A stretch of DNA of 20,128 nt from a virus: positions 1 to 20,128 of IMG/VR virus record IMGVR_UViG_3300027865_000053. One strand, given 5' to 3'. The notes under the pieces are model-generated. The model made no database searches. It saw only the letters and a list, made by a program, of their open reading frames with translations, and had not been told where the DNA came from. A program made the translations under genes and the position numbers. Position 1 is the first letter of the stretch. Every line of letters starts with the position of its first letter. Below, one piece after another: positions 16,325 through 20,128 of the stretch.

Positions 16325-16350
16325 CCCCGCGCGACTGGCGTTACGCGGGG
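16325..16350 (-). terminator. Hairpin between the zinc-ribbon gene and the next gene
   Basis: A 7-bp perfect stem (CCCCGCG with CGCGGGG). On the minus strand it is followed by TTTTGTTATT, so it would terminate minus-strand transcripts. On the plus strand it has no T-run. It separates two plus-strand genes and is more likely an insulator against minus-strand transcription. Confidence 0.5.
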
Positions 16351-16382
16351 CGTATCAACACCTAAATGGGAGGCATTGACAT

Positions 16383-16697
16383 ATGAACAGCATACCAAAA
16401 ACTCGCCCGATGATCTACTGTCCCGGACCGGACAAGTGGCTGACGCTCGGCCAGTACGTTCAAGTAGTCCGAACGGCAAAGGCAAACCTTGACCGCGAAT
16501 TCAAGCAGGGCATCACCTGCTGGTGGCCATGTACCGGCCGCGACGTCGTCAAGCAATTTGTCGGCGGTGTCGAAGATCGCATCAACCAAGCGCGCCCCTA
16601 CCTGGAACGCATGATCGACTTCACCCACCCGTCACCCCAGCGTGAGGCCGTTGTTGACGGGCTCATAGCCGATCTGAGAAAGGACGGTGAACAATGA
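16383..16697 (+). CDS. Hypothetical phage protein
   Basis: 104 residues; GGAGG lies 9 bases before the ATG, a clear start. The sequence has a MIYCPGPDKWLTLGQYVQVV segment (residues 10-29), a helical LDREFKQG, then ITCWWPCTGRDVVKQFVGGVEDRINQ and a final helix. I do not recognise the family. It has Cys residues in CPGP and WWPCTG, no membrane segment and a soluble look. The stop overlaps the next start by 4 bases (ATGA). Confidence 0.75.
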   Translation: MNSIPKTRPMIYCPGPDKWLTLGQYVQVVRTAKANLDREFKQGITCWWPCTGRDVVKQFVGGVEDRINQARPYLERMIDFTHPSPQREAVVDGLIADLRKDGEQ

Positions 16698-16891
16698 CAA
16701 CCAGCACAAAACCCAGACTTCAAGCGGGCACAATTACTATGATGTGCGGAAACGGCACGATCAAGCGGGCGGGCCACGCATGCCGTGGCCTTGGGCTCAG
16801 TCGCGCGGCAAGTGCAATGCCCGAATTGTCGAATGGCTGCGTCAATTGGGCCGCCATCGCCGAAGCAGAGAAGCCCAATGCCCAGCCCTGA
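16694..16891 (+). CDS. Small hypothetical protein
   Basis: 65 residues from an ATG that overlaps the stop of the upstream gene (ATGA), so translation is probably coupled. The sequence (TITMMCGNGTIKRAGHACRG, then AASAMPELSNGCVNW) is not recognised. A 16687 start in another frame would give 70 residues with less natural composition. Moderate confidence that it is expressed. Confidence 0.5.
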   Translation: MTTSTKPRLQAGTITMMCGNGTIKRAGHACRGLGLSRAASAMPELSNGCVNWAAIAEAEKPNAQP

Positions 16892-17087
16892 AGCCCTGAG
16901 GCGTCAAGCCCGACGTAAGAGCATCAAAGTCGATCAGACGACACACATGCTGCTACACGTCGTGGCCGTCGCGCACGAGATGACGATCGGCACGCTGATT
17001 TGGGAGTTGGTCCAGGCGGAAGCCGAGCGCCTCAAAGAAGATGCGCGAGAGGCCGCTTGCTCTGCGACGAAAAAAGCCGTAAACTGA
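16878..17087 (+). CDS. Ribbon-helix-helix-like small protein
   Basis: 69 residues from the ATG at 16878; it overlaps the end of the upstream gene by 14 bases. A basic N-terminus (ALRRQARRKS) precedes a strand (SIKVDQT), helix 1 (HMLLHVVAVAHEM) and helix 2 (TIGTLIWELVQAEAERL), then a charged tail. The strand-helix-helix pattern and the turn at HEMTIGT fit the RHH/CopG DNA-binding fold. As the last gene of the plus-strand cassette it may regulate the cassette or another phage promoter. An antitoxin role is possible, but no toxin-like neighbour is seen. Confidence 0.65.
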   Translation: MPSPEALRRQARRKSIKVDQTTHMLLHVVAVAHEMTIGTLIWELVQAEAERLKEDAREAACSATKKAVN

Positions 17088-17126
17088 ACTTGAAGGTGTC
17101 CTAGCCGGCTTATTCGTCTAGGTGCC

Positions 17127-17156
17127 GCCCCGTGGCAGTTCGCGCTGCCTCGGGGC
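17127..17156. repeat. Hairpin 1 of three, imperfect inverted repeat
   Basis: GCCCCG then GGCAG pair with CTGCC then CGGGGC, with one T-T mismatch and a 6-base loop (TTCGCG). No T-run follows on either strand. It starts 39 bases after the RHH-like gene. Confidence 0.55.
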
Positions 17157-17168
17157 TCATTGAAAACT

Positions 17169-17185
17169 CGGCCCGTGTCGGGCCG
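17169..17185. repeat. Hairpin 2 of three, perfect inverted repeat
   Basis: CGGCCCG and CGGGCCG form a 7-bp stem with a TGT loop. It lies 12 bases after hairpin 1 and 23 bases before hairpin 3. Confidence 0.55.
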
Positions 17186-17202
17186 CCGCACGGACGTATG
17201 TA

Positions 17203-17448
17203 TCAGGGGCCAGCGGAATCGTCCGCTGGCTCTTTTGCGTTTTCGCCTAATCTTGACGCGGGCATAACGGAAGCCCCCAAAGTAGAACGCTTGGATCGGC
17301 CCGCCAGTTTCGCCCGCATCTCTTGGAGCGTCGCCAACCTAATCCGCAAGTCCCGCATGGCCCCTTCGGCCTTTGCGATTTCCGTGTCAATCTCTGATGA
17401 TGTGACCCGCGAAAAAGAGCTAATTTGCGAACTGGCCCCGGCCTGCAA
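17203..17448 (-). CDS. Small coiled-coil protein, start uncertain
   Basis: 81 residues if translation starts at the TTG at 17448, immediately after an in-frame TGA. The stretch SEIDTEIAKAEGAMRDLRIR followed by LATLQEMRAKLAG has heptad-like spacing of a coiled coil. The end is polar. The next Met (residue 31) would cut the coil, so coding probably extends upstream of it. No good ribosome binding site precedes the TTG. The frame is the same as that of the upstream gene, so either TTG initiation by termination-reinitiation, TGA readthrough, or a broken longer gene is possible. Confidence 0.5.
   Translation of the reverse strand: MQAGASSQISSFSRVTSSEIDTEIAKAEGAMRDLRIRLATLQEMRAKLAGRSKRSTLGASVMPASRLGENAKEPADDSAGP
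17209..17236 (+). terminator. Rho-independent terminator of the plus-strand cassette
   Basis: A perfect 9-bp stem (GCCAGCGGA with TCCGCTGGC), ATCG loop, followed by TCTTTTGCGTTTT. This is a good plus-strand terminator, third in a row of hairpins. It overlaps the last codons of the minus-strand gene 17203-17448, so those genes converge here. Confidence 0.75.
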
Positions 17449-17736
17449 TCAGCGAGTTGGGTGACTGCAACCACAACCCGTACCGTCAAAGCGGCCCGAG
17501 AGGCGGTGGAAGTAATAATCACGGCCGTTGACCGAAATCAGGGTGAATCTCGGCGTGGTGCGAATCTTTAGGGATTGCCCGCTGAGATCATCCTCGATTT
17601 CGCAATTGCGGACTGCGCCGGCTAAGCCGGCCCGATTACAGAGTGCGCCGAACGCCGCTACCGCGCGAGAACGCCAGATTTGCCAACGCGTGGCGCCGAA
17701 CTCGGCAGGTCTCGGCATCTGTAGAATCACGCTCAT
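17449..17736 (-). CDS. Hypothetical protein ending in a CGC motif
   Basis: 95 residues from the ATG at 17736 (MSVILQMPRPAEF). GGAG lies only 2 bases before it, which is close. An upstream ATG (17811) would read through the terminator hairpin, so I prefer 17736. A basic amphipathic stretch (WQIWRSRAVAAFGALCNRAG), an acid segment (CEIEDDLSG), a strand pair and an end with GTGCGCSHPTR are visible. The family is not recognised. It is in the same frame as the gene after the TGA. Confidence 0.55.
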   Translation of the reverse strand: MSVILQMPRPAEFGATRWQIWRSRAVAAFGALCNRAGLAGAVRNCEIEDDLSGQSLKIRTTPRFTLISVNGRDYYFHRLSGRFDGTGCGCSHPTR

Positions 17737-17763
17737 TGCTCCATTGTATCGGCGATTCAGGTC

Positions 17764-17791
17764 AAAAAAGGACACCGCCGCATCCGGCGGT
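17764..17791 (-). terminator. Rho-independent terminator after the 63-residue gene
   Basis: On the minus strand a perfect 7-bp stem (ACCGCCG with CGGCGGT, 4-base loop) is followed by GTCCTTTTTTGACC. It begins 12 bases after the stop at 17804. Any downstream expression would be by readthrough or from another promoter. Confidence 0.75.
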
Positions 17792-17803
17792 CGGAATCTT
17801 GTA

Positions 17804-17995
17804 CTAGACATCCTTGGCCTCTACCGTCCTTGCAGCGGCTACGGCTCTCAACTCGGCACACGTGTAACCGGCCATCAACAACTCACCATCGGCACGCTGC
17901 TCGTACGTGCTGACGCCCTCACAGTGGTCAAACCACCAACCAGTAGGCGACCCATCGCCATTGAAGCCACCAACGTGAACAATGTGTGCTTTCAT
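17804..17995 (-). CDS. Small hypothetical protein
   Basis: 63 residues. The sequence begins MKAHIVHVGGFNGDGSPTGW, then WFDHCEGVSTYEQRADG and a C-terminal helix (AELRAVAAARTVEAKDV). The mix of aromatic, acidic and glycine residues looks like a real protein. No strong ribosome binding site is seen, but the terminator just after the stop supports it. The family is unknown. Confidence 0.6.
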   Translation of the reverse strand: MKAHIVHVGGFNGDGSPTGWWFDHCEGVSTYEQRADGELLMAGYTCAELRAVAAARTVEAKDV

Positions 17996-18230
17996 GTCAG
18001 TTCAACTAGCACTGCAACACCCCAAATGGGTTGGGGAATATGAGGGAGGGTAAGGCGCCCCACCACAGGGCGCGAAAGTATGGGACCCAATTGAGGCCCC
18101 CCATGCCCCCGCACGACCGATAATCAATCTTATGTTGCACGGCCCGAATGACGTAAGTGCTTGGAACATAGGGACTTAGCGCTTTTGTTCCACGTGAAAC
18201 ATCACACACCGCCGGTGCTTGGTGTGATTG
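17996..18230. other. Non-coding stretch with inverted repeats and a parS-like site
   Basis: No ORF here is convincing; a minus-strand frame at 18006-18209 (67 residues) has an odd composition and no ribosome binding site. The stretch has a CCCCAA/TTGGGG hairpin at 18019-18035, a parS match at 18186-18201, and a CACACC/GGTGTG inverted repeat at about 18205-18226. It could hold a promoter region for the 63-residue gene or a small RNA. Confidence 0.4.
18186..18201. promoter_or_regulatory. parS: parS-like ParB binding site
   Basis: The plus strand reads TGTTCCACGTGAAACA, an exact match to the bacterial chromosomal parS consensus TGTTNCACGTGAAACA. ParB clamps load at such sites and spread over the DNA. 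No parA or parB gene is in this window. Chance occurrence of 15 fixed positions in 20 kb is very unlikely. Whether the site is functional here is unknown. Confidence 0.75.
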
Positions 18231-18554
18231 TTACACATTTCCGCCAGTTCTCGCAGCCTCACTGGACCTCAGATGGTCGCTCGGTTGGCGCGTAGCGGCT
18301 GCAGCGCCTCTTATGCCTCTCCCATGTCCTTGCGTCGCCTCCACCAGCACACCAGATACATCGTACACACCATAACCAATGCGGTGCCGAGCATGACGAG
18401 TCCCGTGTAGATGCAGAGTACTTGGGTTGCCCTTAGCGTGAGCAATAGCACTGCCGAGCTGCCGACTGATCTTTCCACAGTTGGAGCTTCCGCTCGTCTC
18501 AAACCACCTCTGAGCCAGCCTGCACGCGGCCAGTAGCACCTCTTCACTGGTCAT
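18231..18554 (-). CDS. Small hypothetical protein, C-terminal half doubtful
   Basis: 107 residues from the ATG at 18554, which has AGGAGG 9 bases upstream; the start overlaps the stop of the upstream gene by about 11 bases. The first 43 residues (MTSEEVLLAACRLAQRWFET, then CGKISRQLGSAIAHAKGN) look natural. The later part (GRGIRGAAAATRQPSDHLRS) looks like shadow sequence. In the same place another frame encodes a hydrophobic membrane segment, so the true gene may be a frameshifted or overlapping arrangement. Confidence 0.55.
   Translation of the reverse strand: MTSEEVLLAACRLAQRWFETSGSSNCGKISRQLGSAIAHAKGNPSTLHLHGTRHARHRIGYGVYDVSGVLVEATQGHGRGIRGAAAATRQPSDHLRSSEAARTGGNV
18311..18450 (-). CDS. 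Overlapping ORF with a membrane segment
   Basis: In the +1 frame relative to the gene at 18231-18554, an ORF that begins nominally with GTG at 18547 contains a 20-residue hydrophobic segment (QVLCIYTGLVMLGTALVMVC), then TMYLVCWWRRRKDMGEA with a basic flank. This fits one transmembrane helix with the C-terminus in the cytoplasm. No good start with a ribosome binding site lies just before it, so the start given is approximate. It may be a small holin- or spanin-like partner, the C-terminal end of a frameshifted gene, or chance. Confidence 0.4.
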
Positions 18555-19047
18555 CCTTCGTCGCCTCCTCAATCACCTCTGCGTCGATCGCCTGCTGTAC
18601 CTCAGGATCGTTCATCGCGCTGAGGTCGGGCGGCTTCCATCCGTCTGGTGGCTCTTGCGGATGGCAGACTAGGACTACTTGGGTGATGACATGGTCAACC
18701 TTCAGATCCTTGGGCTCGAGCTGGGCACGTATCTTAAGCACCTCAAGCGGGTTCTTGTCGATAGCCGTCTTGATCAGGGATGTGCCAGTCTGTTGTTCGT
18801 GGGCAGCGAGTATGACGTCGATCTGATCTCTGAGCGAAGGCCGATCCCCAATCTTGCGACGGCTACCCTTCTTGGACTGCTTGTTTCCTTCGGCGAAGTG
18901 CCCGTTGGCCTTGCGGTCCTTGGCGAGTCGGTCCCTGGTCAGACAATAGGCGTCCAGCGGCTGATCGGCCTTACGCATCGCCTGCTCCAGGAGCGAAGGC
19001 CGACTCTCTACCGTGTTAATACAGTCACTCTGTACGTCTTCACTCAT
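18544..19047 (-). CDS. Possible terminase small subunit (DUF5681-like)
   Basis: 167 residues from the ATG at 19047, overlapping the upstream stop by 8 bases; an ATG at 19110 is less likely. A basic N-terminal half has RDRLAKDRKANGHFAEGNKQ, a 'G.F..GN....G' pattern followed by KKGSRRKIGDRPSLRDQI, as in DUF5681-type phage proteins. A helical middle and a short acidic C-terminus follow. DUF5681-like proteins often lie upstream of the large terminase and some are small-subunit candidates. Here about 3 kb separates the two. Assignment is moderate to weak. Confidence 0.5.
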   Translation of the reverse strand: MSEDVQSDCINTVESRPSLLEQAMRKADQPLDAYCLTRDRLAKDRKANGHFAEGNKQSKKGSRRKIGDRPSLRDQIDVILAAHEQQTGTSLIKTAIDKNPLEVLKIRAQLEPKDLKVDHVITQVVLVCHPQEPPDGWKPPDLSAMNDPEVQQAIDAEVIEEATKDDQ

Positions 19048-19243
19048 TAGTGCTAACCCGCCGAAGAACGCCTTGGGCCTCCGAATCTGCAATGAGGCCA
19101 GGACACTCACGTTCTACGGACGCCCGTGCTTCAGGGTCAACGAGACTCCCGCCATCACCTGCGACGTCGGTGTCCTTGCCCGCCCAGAAGATCCCCACGA
19201 CCGCAGCTACCGCCCGTTGAAAGAAATTACGTCGGCTTATCAC
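19040..19243 (-). CDS. Small protein with a twin-arginine-like N-terminus
   Basis: 68 residues from a GTG at 19243; GGAG lies 9 bases upstream, which decides the start over ATGs at 19279, 19297 and 19327 that would overlap the neighbour by more. The N-terminus is MISRRNFFQRAVAAVVGIFW (with the GTG as Met). It has S-R-R-x-F-F followed by a hydrophobic stretch, the layout of a Tat signal or an N-terminal membrane anchor. The rest is polar. It overlaps the upstream gene by 17 bases and the downstream start by 8. A secreted or membrane-anchored phage accessory protein is inferred. Confidence 0.6.
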   Translation of the reverse strand: MISRRNFFQRAVAAVVGIFWAGKDTDVAGDGGSLVDPEARASVERECPGLIADSEAQGVLRRVSTNE

Positions 19244-19529
19244 TGGTTTGCTCCACGTCGCAACTGTAATACTGCCCATGCCTGCGATCGGTGCCATTCT
19301 CGGGCGATTGGCTCTCAACCGGCTCAAATCCCTGAAAGACGCCCCTGACTTCAGGCAATTTGCATTCCAGTACTATCTCTGCCAAGGATTCGCTCTCAAG
19401 CTTCAAACAGAGCCTGTCATCACACAGGCCATCAAATGCCTGCGCAATGGCTACGATTCTCACGTGATCCGGCAAGCCAAGCGCATGCCTCACAAAATCG
19501 AACTGAACTCGCATGATCGCTTGGCCCAT
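19227..19529 (-). CDS. Hypothetical phage protein, paralogue of the upstream gene
   Basis: 100 residues. The start (MGQAIMRVQFDFVRHALGLP, then DHVRIVAIAQAF) aligns with the upstream 145-residue protein through R..FD....ALGLPD-VRI. The strand LCLKLESESLAE also aligns with IYLEIEGGQLPE. The C-terminal part differs. The ribosome binding region and ATG are identical to those of the upstream gene over 15 bases. Short phage proteins with an ALGLPD motif are known to me as hypothetical. Function unknown. Confidence 0.75.
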   Translation of the reverse strand: MGQAIMRVQFDFVRHALGLPDHVRIVAIAQAFDGLCDDRLCLKLESESLAEIVLECKLPEVRGVFQGFEPVESQSPENGTDRRHGQYYSCDVEQTSDKPT

Positions 19530-19541
19530 ATCACTCCCTCA
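19527..19541 (-). repeat. Duplicated translation start region, copy 2
   Basis: On the minus strand it reads TGAGGGAGTGATATG, ending in the start codon of the 100-residue gene. It is identical to copy 1 at 19966-19980, and the similarity continues a few bases upstream (AAAGGGTTT versus GAAGGGGTTG). Confidence 0.8.
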
Positions 19542-19968
19542 AAACCCTTTCAACGTCATTTCCAAGCTCGGGATCAGTCGGGCCGCGCTTGCGCATGCCC
19601 ACTTCCGCCAACAATTCACAGATTTTCTCCATCTTCGCAGCATTGCCGTAGAACGTATGGGCCAGCGTCCCCACGGCGCCCCGCACGAGCAGGACGGTGT
19701 TCTGCGCAGCCATCTCGGCATATTGTTCCTGCCTCTGCTGCGCGTGGGGTTTGCCGTCTTCAGTCGGCGTTAGTAGCTCACTATCCAGTCTCAGCACGTT
19801 CATGCAGCAGTTATCACCAAGGGCTTCCGGCAACTGTCCGCCCTCAATCTCAAGATAGATTGCGTGTTCGCCAAGCTTTAGCGTGGCGCTCATAATCCGC
19901 ACGTCATCCGGCAGACCGAGCGCCTTCGCCAGTTCATCAAACCCGATTCGCAGCAGGGCGCATCTCAT
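19531..19968 (-). CDS. Hypothetical phage protein, paralogue of the downstream gene
   Basis: 145 residues; the ATG overlaps the CsrA-like stop by 4 bases (ATGA). The N-terminal 70 residues contain LRIGFDELAKALGLPDDVRI, then EHAIYLEIEGGQLPEAL, shared with the next gene. Residues about 75-145 (EQYAEMAAQNTVLLVRGAVG, then KMEKICELLAEVGMRK) form a helical extra domain that the paralogue lacks. No enzyme motif is seen. Confidence 0.75.
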   Translation of the reverse strand: MRCALLRIGFDELAKALGLPDDVRIMSATLKLGEHAIYLEIEGGQLPEALGDNCCMNVLRLDSELLTPTEDGKPHAQQRQEQYAEMAAQNTVLLVRGAVGTLAHTFYGNAAKMEKICELLAEVGMRKRGPTDPELGNDVERVLRE

Positions 19969-20128
19969 ATCACTCCCTCACAACCCCTTCTTTGCGCCTG
20001 GACCTCTTCACGGTCGACAGCGATCTCTCGCGGGGCATCTATGCCAATCCTCACCGTCCCCTTGCCGAGCCTACATGCACAGTCGGGGCATTGTGCACTC
20101 ACCCGCACAACCGTGACTTTAATATCTG
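19965..20128 (-). CDS. csrA: CsrA-like RNA-binding protein, cut by the right edge
   Basis: 53 residues are visible, the 5-prime end being outside the window. The sequence DIKVTVVRV, then GKGTVRIGIDAPREIAVDRE, then EVQAQRRG fits CsrA from its second strand to its end; the typical form is [30 protein letters not shown]. The Arg after AVD corresponds to the RNA-binding Arg44 of E. coli CsrA, while the preceding His is Asp. Between strands 2 and 3 there is an extra loop of about 12 residues, SAQCPDCACRLG, with three Cys, not present in the standard protein. CsrA binds GGA motifs in mRNA leaders and represses or stabilises them. It is first in the visible operon, so it is probably encoded by the phage. 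Confidence 0.8.
   Translation of the reverse strand, partial: DIKVTVVRVSAQCPDCACRLGKGTVRIGIDAPREIAVDREEVQAQRRGCEGVI
19966..19980 (-). repeat. Duplicated translation start region, copy 1
   Basis: TGAGGGAGTGATATG on the minus strand, ending in the start codon of the 145-residue gene. Same sequence as copy 2 at 19527-19541, 439 bases away. Confidence 0.8.

Noticed and set aside
17132-17464. Plus-strand ORF of 110 residues
   Set aside because: It crosses three hairpins and is antisense to the coiled-coil ORF; its sequence has no protein-like pattern.
18006-18209. Minus-strand ORF of 67 residues over the parS-like site
   Set aside because: No ribosome binding site, odd aromatic composition, and no family resemblance. 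I kept it only as a low-probability alternative to non-coding DNA.
19461-19466. CACGTG core resembling parS
   Set aside because: The bases around it (TTCT before, ATCC after) do not fit the parS arms, and it lies inside a coding gene. A similar core at 5251-5256 fails for the same reason.

Overview
This window is the morphogenesis module of a tailed phage or prophage (HK97-type capsid, siphovirus-like tail), written almost entirely on the minus strand, with an accessory region on the right. No integrase, host housekeeping gene, tRNA or CRISPR array is visible, so I cannot tell a free virus from an integrated one. The host is probably a member of the Planctomycetota: the gene cut by the left edge carries six-cysteine GACC-PDG-C repeats that I associate with planctomycete proteins. 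This is an inference from memory, not a search.

Transcription of the structural genes runs from right to left. From 15494 down to 1 the order is large terminase, portal fused to a MuF domain, prohead protease, major capsid protein, a small capsid-associated protein, a beta-helix protein, another small structural protein, gp6-like connector, head-tail joining protein, HK97 gp10-like protein, tail completion protein, two tail-tube-like proteins, tail assembly chaperone with a -1 frameshift extension, a short tape measure protein, two conserved structural proteins, and the cysteine-rich protein that runs off the left edge. Genes overlap by a few bases or sit within a few bases of each other. The longer gaps are 118 bp upstream of the capsid gene, 82 bp holding a strong hairpin downstream of the capsid-associated gene, and 69 bp upstream of the terminase gene.

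The region 15.5-18.2 kb is accessory. It holds a small minus-strand phage gene, the C-terminal remnant of a DDE transposase, a plus-strand cassette of four small genes (zinc ribbon, two unknowns, ribbon-helix-helix-like protein) that interrupts the minus-strand layout, a row of three hairpins of which the last is a good plus-strand terminator, and minus-strand small genes with their own terminator. At 18186-18201 lies an exact match to the bacterial chromosomal parS consensus (TGTTNCACGTGAAACA) in a stretch with no convincing gene.

The right end (18.2-20.1 kb) is a tightly overlapped minus-strand operon: a CsrA-like protein cut by the right edge, two tandem paralogues that share a translation start region, a small protein with a twin-arginine-like N-terminus, a possible small terminase, and a small gene with an overlapping membrane-segment ORF. 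The least ordinary items are the parS match, the CsrA homologue with a Cys-rich insertion, the twice-inserted domain in the gp6-like connector, and the plus-strand cassette between the packaging genes.
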